A stretch of DNA of 64,000 nt from Mycolicibacterium peregrinum (GTDB taxonomy: Bacteria > Actinomycetota > Actinomycetes > Mycobacteriales > Mycobacteriaceae), in the NCBI RefSeq assembly GCF_002102345.1, contig NZ_LQPP01000049.1, positions 62,001-126,000 of the forward strand, in the 5' to 3' direction. A program made the translations under genes and the position numbers. Below the pieces are notes generated by a model. It was not told the origin of the DNA. It ran no database searches and was given only the letters and a program-made list of their open reading frames with translations. This document shows positions 24,963 to 33,607 of the stretch, one piece after another (the stretch's first letter is position 1; each line of letters opens with the position of its first letter).

Positions 24963-26203
24963 GCCGGTCGTCCTCCGGCAGCGGAAGCCAGATCGCTCAC
25001 CCACTTCTCATACTGCGCAACCGCGTTGGCGGCGCCGAGGCGATCGCGGGCATATCGCGCGCCGCAGGAGCCGAATCGCTGCCGGGTCTGCTCGTCGCCG
25101 GCGAGCTGTCGCACCGCCTCGACGAGGGATTCTGGATCACCCGGCGGAACGACAAGTCCGGCCCCGGATGCACGAAGCTCTTCGGCGCTTCCGCTGGTCG
25201 GTTCGGTGGCGGCGATAATCGGCTTGGCCGCCGCGAAGTACGACGTCAGCTTGCTCGGAACGGCCATCTCCCCCACTCCGGGACGCTCGTTGACGAGCAG
25301 GATGTCGGCGGCAGCCAGCGCCGCGCGAAACTCGCCGTCAGGCAACGGGTCGATCAGTTGCACGGCTTCGGCGTCCCGGGCGACAGCGTCGAGCATGCGA
25401 CGCTGGTTACCGTCGCCGATCAGGACAAAGCGGATGTCGCGACCGTCTGCCTCCGCGTCGCCGGCGAGTTTCCCTGCGGCGACCACGTTTTCGAGGCCCT
25501 GCTTCACCCCCATATTGCCGGTGTGCATCACGATGGTCTCGTTCGGCTGCCAACCGTACTTCTCTCGGACTGCCGACGGTGCGCTCGCAGGGTCAGCGTC
25601 GTCGATATGAGTCCAATTCCGGATAACCGCCAGATCGTCACTGCGAACACCGATCTCGGCCAGTGATTCGGCAAAGCGTGGGTGAATGACCGCGACGCCG
25701 GTCGCGGACCGCAAGACCGTCGATTCCAGCCGCGCGGCCACCGCGGCGGAGCGCCCGCCGACGGCCCCGGTTTCCACCACGCCTTTGCTGTACACGTCCT
25801 GCACGATGACCCCGACCGGGATCCTCGACAACCGGGCCCGCGCCACCACGGGAGCGGCGGACAGCAGCGCGGGACTCACCGTGACGACCACGTCTGGGTC
25901 GTCCCACTTGTGGCGGGCCACAGCCGATCCGAAGCTGGCCTCCATCCGGATTCGGCCCAGTGCGCTCTGCTCGTCGGGCACGTAATGGCCGACGCGGTGC
26001 ACCGTCACACTTCGCGAAACCTCGGTACAGCGGCGTACGCCTCGGTACTCCTGGGCGACACGCCACTGGGGGTAGTGCGGCAGCCCGGTAATCACTGTGA
26101 CGTCATGCCCACGCTCGGCGAGTCCTTCGGCAATCCCGGTGGTGTACGGGGCTATTCCGGTTACTTCCGGCGCGTAGTTGATACCGATGATCGTCACCCG
26201 CAT
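24959..26203 (-). CDS. WcaI/WbuB-like family 4 glycosyltransferase
   Basis: A 414-residue GT-B glycosyltransferase strongly reminiscent of colanic-acid WcaI and WbuB. It begins MRVTIIGINYAPEVTGIAPY and continues GHDVTVITGLPHYPQWRV (about 31-48). The donor domain has MHTGNMGVKQGLENVV (about 227) and NERPGVGEMAVPSKLTSYFAAAKPI (about 305). In colanic acid WcaI is a proposed fucosyltransferase, and the presence of gmd and fcl here makes fucose a reasonable guess. It overlaps the WcaF-like gene by 10 bases at its start and the acyltransferase by four at its end. Confidence 0.9.
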   Translation of the reverse strand: MRVTIIGINYAPEVTGIAPYTTGIAEGLAERGHDVTVITGLPHYPQWRVAQEYRGVRRCTEVSRSVTVHRVGHYVPDEQSALGRIRMEASFGSAVARHKWDDPDVVVTVSPALLSAAPVVARARLSRIPVGVIVQDVYSKGVVETGAVGGRSAAVAARLESTVLRSATGVAVIHPRFAESLAEIGVRSDDLAVIRNWTHIDDADPASAPSAVREKYGWQPNETIVMHTGNMGVKQGLENVVAAGKLAGDAEADGRDIRFVLIGDGNQRRMLDAVARDAEAVQLIDPLPDGEFRAALAAADILLVNERPGVGEMAVPSKLTSYFAAAKPIIAATEPTSGSAEELRASGAGLVVPPGDPESLVEAVRQLAGDEQTRQRFGSCGARYARDRLGAANAVAQYEKWVSDLASAAGGRPA

Positions 26204-26772
26204 GCGGCCCCCTTCGCCGGACGTGACGGAAACAGCGTGTGACCGGCCGGAACGTCCTGGGAGACAAGGGCGGTCGCGGCGATGGTCGCGCCGTCACCGA
26301 TTCGCACCCCCCGCAACACGGTTGCGCGGGCAGCCAGCCAGACCCGGTCTCCTATCACGATGGGCCCATTGTCGAACTCGAATGTCGGACTCGCCCGATC
26401 GTGGCTACCGGTGCATAGCAGAACCTCCTGGGAGACACACGAATTCGATCCGATCGTCACATTCTCCAGGTTGAGAATCCACGCGCCCTCACCGATCCAC
26501 GAATACGCGCCCACGTCGAGCTTCCAAGGCCAGTGGATCCTGACATCGTGGCGGATCAGCGCGCCGATCCCGATCCTGGCGCCGAATGCCCGCAGCACGG
26601 CAACCCGCACCCGGTTCGGCATCCACCACCGGAACAGAACGGATCGCGAAACGACCAGCCACATGATCTGCACCGGCAGACTCCGGCCCCGGTCATAGCC
26701 CGTCCCGGCGAAGCCGGCGAGCGCAAATCGATTGCCGGTGGAGGGCAGTTCGCTCGATGGCGTTGATGACAT
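26194..26772 (-). CDS. WcaF-like colanic-acid-type O-acetyltransferase
   Basis: A 192-residue left-handed beta-helix acetyltransferase like WcaF. Hexapeptide repeats run from about residue 70 (ARIGIGALIRHDVRIHWPW, YSWIGEGAWILNL, VTIGSNSCVSQEVLLCTGSHD), with the catalytic-type His in TGSHDRAS (about 120), then IVIGDRVWLAARATVLRGV. It would transfer acetyl from acetyl-CoA to a sugar of the repeating unit. It is first in the six-gene operon WcaF-WcaI-acyltransferase-flippase-GT4-YdcF. ATG 26772 gives the expected family length. The start is not supported by a strong ribosome site. Confidence 0.88.
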   Translation of the reverse strand: MSSTPSSELPSTGNRFALAGFAGTGYDRGRSLPVQIMWLVVSRSVLFRWWMPNRVRVAVLRAFGARIGIGALIRHDVRIHWPWKLDVGAYSWIGEGAWILNLENVTIGSNSCVSQEVLLCTGSHDRASPTFEFDNGPIVIGDRVWLAARATVLRGVRIGDGATIAATALVSQDVPAGHTLFPSRPAKGAACG

Positions 26773-27210
26773 TGGCGCGATCAGGTGAAAGCTCCCGTCC
26801 CCTTGGCGGCACACGGAGGTCCACAACAACAACGATTGCGCGATTACGCGACATCACAATGTTCGCTTGTCGGACGTCCCCCGGCGCCGTACCGGCATTT
26901 GCATCACGATCCTGGTCACGGATCCAGGTCGTGGGCACCCAGCATCTGCAACACTGGCGTGACGTCCCGACCATACGCAACGACAAGCGATCTCGCACCC
27001 GTCACCTGTCAGAGTGTTGGATCAATGCCTTGATCTACCGCGAATCAGGCGCGCCCACACGGATATCCGGTGTACCTCATCTCGCGGCCCCCGTGATACG
27101 TCCCACAAACTGTCGTAGCGGTAAACCCGTGAGCGGCTCGGCGTCAGTAGATTCGGCAGTACCGACCGACGATGTCCACCATGGGACCCCTGGCGGAGAA
27201 AGGCGTATCG
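26773..27210. other. Divergent intergenic region of glycan cluster
   Basis: 438 bases between two divergent acyltransferase genes with no convincing coding frame. ACAACAACAAC (26823-26833) lies 51 bases upstream of the WcaF-like start and matches the word at 19597-19607, 81 bases upstream of the sugar transferase. On the coding strand it reads GTTGTTGTTGT in both. A TTGCGCGATTACGCGA stretch follows. Promoters for both directions must lie here, but no canonical boxes stood out. Confidence 0.6.
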
Positions 27211-27930
27211 ATGCTGGAAATGCTTTGCTGGCTTCTACTTCCGCCGTCGTCGTTCAAGAACCGGGTACTGAGGTTGTTCGGTCATCGAATCGCCGGCACC
27301 GCCAGGATCGGTCCGACCGTTGTCCGCAACGTCGGGCGATTCGAGCTCGGCGAAGGGACTCGGATCGGAGCCTTCAATGTGGTCCGTGGGCTGGGGTTGG
27401 TCCGTTTCGACGACTACGCGGCGATGGAATCGTGGAATTGGATTTCGGCGCACCCCGCCTTCCAGCGACTCGACGTTCGGGCCGGGACGTTGTTCCTCGG
27501 CTACGGCGCGAAGCTGGGCAGCAGGCACTACGCGGACTGCTCCGGCACCATCGTCGTCCGCGAATACGCCGCGGTCGGCGGCAACCGGTGCCTCCTGCAG
27601 ACCCACGAGCCCGATTTCACCCACAAGCGACAAACGGTCGGCCGGATAACCGTCGGGCACCACTCACTGGTCGGCAGCCGGGCCGTGATGCTGAAGGACA
27701 GCCACCTTCCCGATCAGTCGTTGCTGGCCGCCAATTCGACCATGACCCGCGGATCGACGCCCGAGTCGAAGCGCGGGCTGTACGCCGGGTCGCCGGCCAC
27801 ATGGAAGCGGGACACCCAGGGTGAGTACTTCGACCGCGACACGCTCAGCATGACCGAACATGTGATCGACAGCCCCATGGGAGTGCTGCCCGAGGACCGT
27901 GCGCTCGACACCGGACGGTTCGGTCCCTGA
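27211..27930 (+). CDS. Left-handed beta-helix acyltransferase
   Basis: A 239-residue hexapeptide-repeat (LbH) acyltransferase. Repeats include GTARIGPTVVRNVGRFELGE (about 29), TRIGAFNVVRGLG, GTIVVREYAAVGGNRCLLQTHE (about 113-134, with His near the active site) and RITVGHHSLVGSRAVML (about 146). It is divergent from the WcaF-like gene and marks the right edge of the glycan cluster. I chose ATG 27211, preceded by GGAGAAAGG; ATG 27181 is also possible. The acceptor is probably a sugar of the same product. It differs from WcaF in lacking the canonical N-terminus. Confidence 0.8.
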   Translation: MLEMLCWLLLPPSSFKNRVLRLFGHRIAGTARIGPTVVRNVGRFELGEGTRIGAFNVVRGLGLVRFDDYAAMESWNWISAHPAFQRLDVRAGTLFLGYGAKLGSRHYADCSGTIVVREYAAVGGNRCLLQTHEPDFTHKRQTVGRITVGHHSLVGSRAVMLKDSHLPDQSLLAANSTMTRGSTPESKRGLYAGSPATWKRDTQGEYFDRDTLSMTEHVIDSPMGVLPEDRALDTGRFGP

Positions 27931-28019
27931 CCGGCCCGCACGCACCGCCAGCCCCTTTGCCCCGCGCGTGGACACGTCTCAGTCCGGGCAGAACGTGACG
28001 CGCGCCACGCCCACCTCTC

Positions 28020-28057
28020 TTAGACCAGTCTTAGGGTTACCGATAGCATCGTGACCC
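28020..28057 (+). promoter_or_regulatory. Candidate accD5 promoter, leaderless transcript
   Basis: TTAGAC (28020-28025), an 18-base spacer, then TAGCAT (28044-28049), which fits TAnnnT. The A of the accD5 ATG is nine bases after the -10, so transcription would begin at or next to the start codon, giving a leaderless mRNA, a common mycobacterial arrangement. No Shine-Dalgarno sequence is present, in keeping with this. Confidence 0.45.
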
Positions 28058-29686
28058 ATGACGAGCGTTACCGAGCCGTCCGCCGAGCACCAGGTGGACA
28101 TCCACACCACTGCAGGCAAGCTGGCTGATCTCAAGAGGCGGGCCGAGGAGACGCTGCATCCCGTCGGCGAAGAAGCCGTGGAGAAGGTGCACGCCAAGGG
28201 CAAGCTGACGGCCCGCGAGCGCATCCTCGCGCTGCTCGACGAAGGATCGTTCGTCGAACTCGACGCGCTCGCCAAGCACCGCAGCACCAACTTCGGCCTG
28301 GAGAACAACCGGCCGCTGGGTGACGGTGTGATCACCGGCTACGGCACCATCGACGGCCGCGACGTCTGCATCTTCAGCCAGGACGCCACCGTCTTCGGCG
28401 GCAGCCTCGGCGAGGTCTACGGCGAGAAGATCGTCAAGGTCCAGGAGCTGGCCATCAAGACCGGCCGCCCGCTGATCGGCATCAACGACGGCGCCGGCGC
28501 CCGTATCCAGGAGGGTGTGGTCTCCCTCGGCCTGTACAGCCGGATCTTCCACAACAACATCAAGGCCTCGGGTGTCATCCCGCAGATCTCGCTGATCATG
28601 GGCGCGGCGGCCGGTGGCCATGTGTACTCCCCCGCCTTGACCGACTTCATCGTCATGGTCGATCAGACCAGCCAGATGTTCATCACCGGCCCAGACGTCA
28701 TCAAGACCGTCACCGGCGAGGACGTCACCATGGAGGAGCTGGGCGGCGCCCACACCCACATGGCCAAGTCCGGTACCGCGCACTATGTCGCCTCGGGTGA
28801 GCAGGACGCTTTCGAGTACGTCCGCGATCTGCTGAGCTACCTGCCCCCGAACAACTACGCCGAGCCGCCGCACTACCCGGTCGCCCCGGCGCAGGGCTCG
28901 ATCGAGGAGACCCTGACCGACGAGGACATCGAGCTCGACACGCTGATCCCGGACTCCCCGAATCAGCCGTACGACATGCACGAGGTCATCACCCGCATCC
29001 TCGATGACGACGAGTTCCTCGAGGTGCAGGCCGGCTACGCCGGCAACATCGTGGTCGGCTTCGGCCGGGTCGACGGTCGCCCGGTGGGCATCGTGGCCAA
29101 CCAGCCCACCCAGTTCGCGGGCTGCCTCGACATCAACGCCTCGGAGAAGGCCGCCCGGTTCATCCGGACCTGCGACTGCTTCAACATCCCGATCGTCCTG
29201 CTGGTCGACGTCCCGGGCTTCCTGCCCGGCACCGATCAGGAGTACAACGGCATCATCCGGCGCGGCGCCAAGCTGCTCTACGCCTACGGTGAGGCCACGG
29301 TCGCCAAGGTCACCGTCATCACCCGTAAGTCCTACGGCGGCGCGTACTGCGTGATGGGTTCCAAGGACATGGGGGCCGACGTGGTGGTGGCCTGGCCGAC
29401 GGCCCAGATCGCGGTTATGGGCGCCTCGGGCGCGGTGGGCTTCGTCTACCGTTCACAGCTCAAACAGGCAGCGCAGGACGGCCAAGATGTCGATGCGCTG
29501 CGCCTGGAACTGCAGCAGACCTACGAGGACACGCTGGTCAACCCGTACATCGCGGCCGAGCGCGGTTACGTCGACGCGGTCATCCCGCCGTCGCACACCC
29601 GCGGCTACGTGGCCAATGCGCTGCGACTGCTGGAGCGCAAGATCATCCAGATGCCGCCGAAGAAGCACGGGAACATCCCCCTGTGA
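28058..29686 (+). CDS. accD5: Propionyl/acetyl-CoA carboxylase beta subunit AccD5
   Basis: Carboxyltransferase subunit making methylmalonyl-CoA (and malonyl-CoA) for fatty and methyl-branched lipids; partners are AccA3 and AccE5. The 542-residue protein is near-identical in pattern to M. tuberculosis AccD5: GKLTARERILALLDEGSFVELD (residues 48-69), INDGAGARIQEG (about 144), GHVYSPALTDF (about 187), GFLPGTDQEYNG (about 388) and QIAVMGASGAVGFVYR (about 449). The first oxyanion hole lies in GAAAGGH and the second in the GASGAVG region. accE5 starts within its stop (GTGA). In M. tuberculosis birA lies immediately upstream; here the glycan cluster does. Confidence 0.98.
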   Translation: MTSVTEPSAEHQVDIHTTAGKLADLKRRAEETLHPVGEEAVEKVHAKGKLTARERILALLDEGSFVELDALAKHRSTNFGLENNRPLGDGVITGYGTIDGRDVCIFSQDATVFGGSLGEVYGEKIVKVQELAIKTGRPLIGINDGAGARIQEGVVSLGLYSRIFHNNIKASGVIPQISLIMGAAAGGHVYSPALTDFIVMVDQTSQMFITGPDVIKTVTGEDVTMEELGGAHTHMAKSGTAHYVASGEQDAFEYVRDLLSYLPPNNYAEPPHYPVAPAQGSIEETLTDEDIELDTLIPDSPNQPYDMHEVITRILDDDEFLEVQAGYAGNIVVGFGRVDGRPVGIVANQPTQFAGCLDINASEKAARFIRTCDCFNIPIVLLVDVPGFLPGTDQEYNGIIRRGAKLLYAYGEATVAKVTVITRKSYGGAYCVMGSKDMGADVVVAWPTAQIAVMGASGAVGFVYRSQLKQAAQDGQDVDALRLELQQTYEDTLVNPYIAAERGYVDAVIPPSHTRGYVANALRLLERKIIQMPPKKHGNIPL

Positions 29687-29961
29687 GCGAGGCGACTGTG
29701 GCTGACGAAACCGCCACCGAAGAGGCGCAGACCCACCAGCAAGCCGACCACGAGGCACACATCAAGGTGCTGCGTGGTCAGCCCACCGATGAGGAAATGG
29801 CCGCGCTGATGGCGATCCTCGGCACCGCCGGGGGCGGCCGTGACGCCGGCCCCGTGGTGCGCGAGCGCAACCTGTGGGGCCACCCGGTGGACAAGCTGCG
29901 CTACTCGATCTACAGCTGGCAGCGGGTGACGCTGCTGGAGCGCACCCACATGCGCCGCTAG
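29683..29961 (+). CDS. accE5: Acyl-CoA carboxylase epsilon subunit AccE5
   Basis: A 92-residue small subunit that promotes assembly of the AccA3-AccD5 holoenzyme. The N-terminal half is acidic and low in complexity (ATEEAQTHQQADHEAH). The C-terminal half carries the conserved HIKVLRGQPTDEEMAALMAIL (about 27-47) and GHPVDKLRYSIYSWQ (about 65). The start GTG 29683 overlaps the accD5 stop by four bases, and maf begins at the base after its stop. Order accD5-accE5-maf equals Rv3280-Rv3281-Rv3282. Confidence 0.95.
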   Translation: MSEATVADETATEEAQTHQQADHEAHIKVLRGQPTDEEMAALMAILGTAGGGRDAGPVVRERNLWGHPVDKLRYSIYSWQRVTLLERTHMRR

Positions 29962-30600
29962 ATGACCCGGGTCGTCCTGGGTTCGGCATCGACAGGCCGG
30001 CTTGGCGTTCTGCGCCAGGCCGGCCTCGATCCGTTGGTGGTGGTGTCGGGTGTCGACGAGGACGCCGTCATCGCGTCATTGGCCGGTGCGCCGCCCGAGC
30101 GCGTGGTGAACGGCCTGGCCGCAGCCAAGGCCGACCAGGTGCTCTCCCATGTTCCGGCTACCGTCGCCATGGACTGCGTGGTGATCGGCTGTGACTCGAT
30201 GCTGTTTCTCGACGGACGTTTGTGCGGCAAGCCCGGGGACGTCGATGCCGCTCGGCAGCAATGGCAGGCCATGGCGGGCCGGACGGCCCAGCTGTATTCC
30301 GGTCATGCCGTGCTCGTGGTCCGCGACGGCACCGTCACCCACCGGCTGACCGATACCGGGATCACCGCAGTGCGTTTCGGCTCGCCGACGGAATCGGATC
30401 TGGAAGCCTATCTACGCAGCGGCGAACCACTCGGTGTCGCAGGCGGTTTCACGCTCGACGGGCTGGGGGGCTGGTTCATCGAAGGCATCGAAGGCGATCC
30501 GTCCAACGTGATCGGGCTGAGCCTTCCGCTGCTGCGCCGGATGCTCGCCGAGTGCGGTCTGTCCGTCGCACAACTCTGGGAGGGTTCGGCGCAGCTCTGA
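29962..30600 (+). CDS. maf: Maf-type nucleoside triphosphate pyrophosphatase
   Basis: A 212-residue Maf/HAM1-fold pyrophosphatase that hydrolyses non-canonical or excess NTPs to NMP. The N-terminal motif is VLGSASTGRLGVLRQAG (about 4-20; the family usually has SASPRR), followed by DEDAVIASL. The catalytic-region GCDSMLFLDGRLCGKPGD is near residue 74 and YSGHAVLVV near 112. It begins immediately after the accE5 TAG. Position equals Rv3282. It is convergent with the alpha/beta hydrolase gene. Confidence 0.94.
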   Translation: MTRVVLGSASTGRLGVLRQAGLDPLVVVSGVDEDAVIASLAGAPPERVVNGLAAAKADQVLSHVPATVAMDCVVIGCDSMLFLDGRLCGKPGDVDAARQQWQAMAGRTAQLYSGHAVLVVRDGTVTHRLTDTGITAVRFGSPTESDLEAYLRSGEPLGVAGGFTLDGLGGWFIEGIEGDPSNVIGLSLPLLRRMLAECGLSVAQLWEGSAQL

Positions 30601-30616
30601 AGGCCGAGGGGCGCCC

Positions 30617-31726
30617 TCATGCCGGGCGTGCGACCCGCCTTCTTCTGGCCGTGCGAGCTGCGGCGATCCGAACAACCTCCTTCGACGCCCGACGAATCAG
30701 CTCCATCTCGACGCGCTCGACACGCTGGCGCCGACCGGCTCCGATCGTCTTGGCTCCGGCGGTGAGCCGGTGCACCCACGCGTCGGGTTCGATCAACGCC
30801 GTCTCCCACGCCTGCGCGTCGCGCCAGTCGTCCAAGCCGACCGCGGCGGCCTCGCAGCGCAGGGCTGCGCCGAGTTCGCGGTCGAGAAGTTGGCGGACCG
30901 CGTCCGCCCCCCGCCACGGATCGTTGATCAGCCAGGAATGGTAGGCGCCGGGTATCCGGTAGAGCGTCGCGTCGGCCTCATCCGCCAGTTCCACCGCGCA
31001 CTCGAACGGCACTATGCCGTCGCTTTCCCCGTGCAGCACCACCGTCGGGACCTCTCGATCCCGCAACTTTCGCAGTAGGGAGCCGCATTTATCGGATCGC
31101 ATCAAGGCGCGCGCGGCACCGACGAAACCGGTTTGCGGCAGCATTTTGCCCATCGACACCGCGGTCAGCATCCGCAGGTACCGGTTGACGGCGGCCACTT
31201 TCATCCAGATCGGGTCGCGATACATGTCGGAGACGGCTCCGGCCACGGCGCGCATCATCAGCCGCGGTGACCGCATGGTTGTCTCAAGGGCGGCGTCGAA
31301 CGACGCCCCTGCCGCAGCGTCGATGAGCAGCGCCGCAAGTACCCGGTCGGGCGCGATCGCGGCGAGTTGTATGACTATCCGGCCGCCCATCGAATGACCG
31401 GCGAGAACGGCACGCCGAATACCGAGCACATCGAGCGTGCGCAATACCAAATCAGTGCGGTCATTCAATTCGTCTGCCTCACAAGGCAAATCGGCAGTGT
31501 CTCCGTGTCCGGCAACGTCGATCGCCACGACGAGAAATCCGAGTGCGGCGATGCGGTTGAGCAATCGCAGGTAATGCCGGCGGTTGAGGCCGAGGCCGTG
31601 CAGGAAGACCATGGGCACGCCGCGGCCCCCGATCGAGACTCCGACTCGGAGGCCGTCCTCGAGTTCGAGCACGTGATGCTCGAAGCGCACCCTTCGTCCC
31701 GCGAGATCGGTTGCCACCGCGTCCAT
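30617..31726 (-). CDS. Alpha/beta hydrolase
   Basis: A 369-residue alpha/beta-fold hydrolase. The oxyanion strand is VPMVFLHGLGLNRRHY (about 38), the nucleophile elbow GHSMGGR is near residue 110 (Ser in G-H-S-M-G), the acid is probably in VVLHGESDGIVPF (about 238) and the His in PGAYHSWLIND (about 265). The C-terminal 90 residues are basic and end in an Arg-rich tail. Substrate is unknown. ATG 31726 follows AAGGAGCCGGG. It is alone between maf and a small gene and has no operon partner. In M. tuberculosis no gene separates Rv3282 and sseA, so it is an addition. Confidence 0.88.
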   Translation of the reverse strand: MDAVATDLAGRRVRFEHHVLELEDGLRVGVSIGGRGVPMVFLHGLGLNRRHYLRLLNRIAALGFLVVAIDVAGHGDTADLPCEADELNDRTDLVLRTLDVLGIRRAVLAGHSMGGRIVIQLAAIAPDRVLAALLIDAAAGASFDAALETTMRSPRLMMRAVAGAVSDMYRDPIWMKVAAVNRYLRMLTAVSMGKMLPQTGFVGAARALMRSDKCGSLLRKLRDREVPTVVLHGESDGIVPFECAVELADEADATLYRIPGAYHSWLINDPWRGADAVRQLLDRELGAALRCEAAAVGLDDWRDAQAWETALIEPDAWVHRLTAGAKTIGAGRRQRVERVEMELIRRASKEVVRIAAARTARRRRVARPA

Positions 31727-31982
31727 CCCGGCTCCTTCGTTTTGGAACGGGTGTACCCCGGCGGGGCATTTGCAAACCCGATGGCAGGGAGCCGCCGGCA
31801 CTGCGCCTGGCCCGGGCAGCCTCATGTGTTGGGGCTCAAAGCAGTTCGGGTGCACGCCACCGTCTGCCGCCGACTTTCCGACGCCCGTGGTTGCGCGGAG
31901 TGATCAAATTGCAACCTTTTCGCCTGGCGCCACGCCGCGTCGATGTCGCGAATAGTCTCAACCGTGGGTTGACACTGGGCCG

Positions 31983-32210
31983 ATGCCAGTCGAAGAAACA
32001 ATGTGGGATGTTCGCGTAGCACGCGACTTCGAGACCTGTGATCTGGAGCGGCTGCGCGCCGCGTTTGCCGACATCATCTCCAAGCGCCTGTCTCCCGGCA
32101 AGCGTCTGCTGCGCGTGGTGACCTGGTCGCAGAACGGCGGCTCGCTCTTCCGCGCCAACAACGGCGTCCGCCGCTTCGCCGTGGCCTACGAGGTCGCGTT
32201 CACCGCGTGA
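31983..32210 (+). CDS. Small conserved-looking hypothetical protein
   Basis: A 75-residue basic protein: an N-terminal helix (CDLERLRAAFADIISKRLSPG) then two strand-like parts (LLRVVTWSQNGGSLFRANNG and FAVAYEVAF). No signal peptide or membrane helix. I do not recognise the family. GC-rich third codon positions and a balanced composition support coding. The start could be ATG 31983 or ATG 32001, and neither has a strong ribosome site. It lies on its own, 78 bases before sseA, which it may share a transcript with. Confidence 0.55.
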   Translation: MPVEETMWDVRVARDFETCDLERLRAAFADIISKRLSPGKRLLRVVTWSQNGGSLFRANNGVRRFAVAYEVAFTA

Positions 32211-32288
32211 TTCACCGGCTGGGCGGCAAATCCGCGCCGGTCACGGACGCCACATCGCGAATATCCGGACCGACGGTACGCTCATGGT

Positions 32289-33188
32289 GTGCCGCTGCCT
32301 GCTGATCCCAGCCCCACCCTTGCCGAGTACGCCCATCCGGAGCGCCTGGTCACCGCCGACTGGCTGGCCAGCAACCTGGGTCGGCCCGGCTTGGCCATCG
32401 TCGAGTCCGACGAGGATGTCCTTCTCTACGACACCGGCCACATCCCCGGTGCGGTCAAGATCGACTGGCATCTCGACCTCAATGATCCCAATGTGCGCGA
32501 CTACATCAGCGGTGAGCAGTTCGCCGAGCTGATGGACCGCAAGGGCATCAGCCGCGACGACACCGTCGTCATCTACGGCGACAAGAGCAACTGGTGGGCG
32601 GCCTACGCCCTGTGGGTGTTCACCCTGTTCGGGCACCCCGACGTGCGCCTGCTCGACGGCGGTCGCGACCTGTGGGTCTCCCACGGCCGCGACACCACGC
32701 TCGAGGTGCCCACCCGCCAGTCCAGCGGCTATCCGGTCGTGGAGCGCAACGACGCCCCGATCCGGGCCTACCGCGACGACGTGCTGGACATTCTCGGCAA
32801 GCAGCCGCTGATCGACGTCCGTTCGCCCCAGGAGTACACCGGCGAACGCACCCACATGCCCGACTACCCGGAAGAGGGCGCGCTTCGCGGCGGCCACATT
32901 CCGACGGCCAAGTCGATCCCCTGGGCCAAGGCGGCCCGGGACAGCGGTCAGTTCCGCAGTCGCGCCGAGCTCGAGGAGCTCTACGGCTTCCTCAAGCCAA
33001 GCGACGGCGTGACCCCGGAAACAGTCGTCTACTGCCGCATCGGTGAGCGCTCCAGCCACACCTGGTTCGTGCTGACCCACCTGCTGGGGCTGCCCGGAGT
33101 GCGCAACTACGACGGCTCGTGGACCGAATGGGGCAACGCCGTGCGGGTCCCGGTGGCTGTCGGTCCCGATCCGGGCGAAGCTCCGTGA
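32289..33188 (+). CDS. sseA: Thiosulfate sulfurtransferase SseA
   Basis: A 299-residue two-domain rhodanese that transfers sulfane sulfur, probably to thiols or to SufE. The inactive N-terminal rhodanese domain contains DTGHIPGAVKIDW (about 50) and LLDGGRDLWV. The active C-terminal domain has LIDVRSPQEYTGE (about 176), GHIPTAKSIPW and the loop CRIGERS with catalytic Cys249. It starts GTG 32289. The sufE-like gene is coupled to its stop by GTGA. Order matches Rv3283-Rv3284. Confidence 0.95.
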   Translation: MPLPADPSPTLAEYAHPERLVTADWLASNLGRPGLAIVESDEDVLLYDTGHIPGAVKIDWHLDLNDPNVRDYISGEQFAELMDRKGISRDDTVVIYGDKSNWWAAYALWVFTLFGHPDVRLLDGGRDLWVSHGRDTTLEVPTRQSSGYPVVERNDAPIRAYRDDVLDILGKQPLIDVRSPQEYTGERTHMPDYPEEGALRGGHIPTAKSIPWAKAARDSGQFRSRAELEELYGFLKPSDGVTPETVVYCRIGERSSHTWFVLTHLLGLPGVRNYDGSWTEWGNAVRVPVAVGPDPGEAP

Positions 33189-33601
33189 CGATGCCGGCCG
33201 CCCTCGCCGAGGTCGTCTCCGACTTCCAAGAGGTGGCCGGCCAGGACAAGTTGCAGCTGTTGCTGGAGTTCGCCAACGAGCTGCCCCCTTTGCCGTCCCA
33301 TCTTGAGGAAGCGGCGATGGAGCCGGTTCCGGAGTGCCAGTCCCCGTTGTTCCTCGACGTCGACGCATCCGACCGGGACGAGGTACGGCTGTACTTCAGC
33401 GCTCCCCCGGAGGCTCCGACGACACGCGGCTTCGCCGCGATCCTGGCCACCGGACTGGACGGACAGTCCGCCGATGACATCCTGGCGGTGCCCGATGACT
33501 TCTACACCGCGCTGGGGCTGGCCGCGTTGATCAGCCCGCTGCGGCTGCGGGGTATGTCGGCGATGCTGACCCGAATCAAGCGGCGGCTGCGCGGCGCCTG
33601 A
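33185..33601 (+). CDS. SufE family sulfur-acceptor protein
   Basis: A 138-residue SufE-like protein (Rv3284 type), which accepts persulfide sulfur for Fe-S cluster or other sulfur transfer. Family features are VVSDFQEVAGQDKLQLLLEFA (about 9-29), the acceptor Cys in VPECQSPLFLDVD (about 51), and the C-terminal GLAALISPLRLRGMSAML (about 112-129). GTG 33185 overlaps the sseA TGA; ATG 33191 would be two codons later. The coupling to a rhodanese suggests that SseA hands sulfur to it. Confidence 0.92.
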   Translation: MTMPAALAEVVSDFQEVAGQDKLQLLLEFANELPPLPSHLEEAAMEPVPECQSPLFLDVDASDRDEVRLYFSAPPEAPTTRGFAAILATGLDGQSADDILAVPDDFYTALGLAALISPLRLRGMSAMLTRIKRRLRGA

Positions 33602-33607
33602 GCGGCG

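Noticed and set aside
28037..28981. 314-residue minus-strand frame opposite accD5
   Set aside because: Shadow of accD5 with no domain and low-complexity Val/Leu/Gly content.
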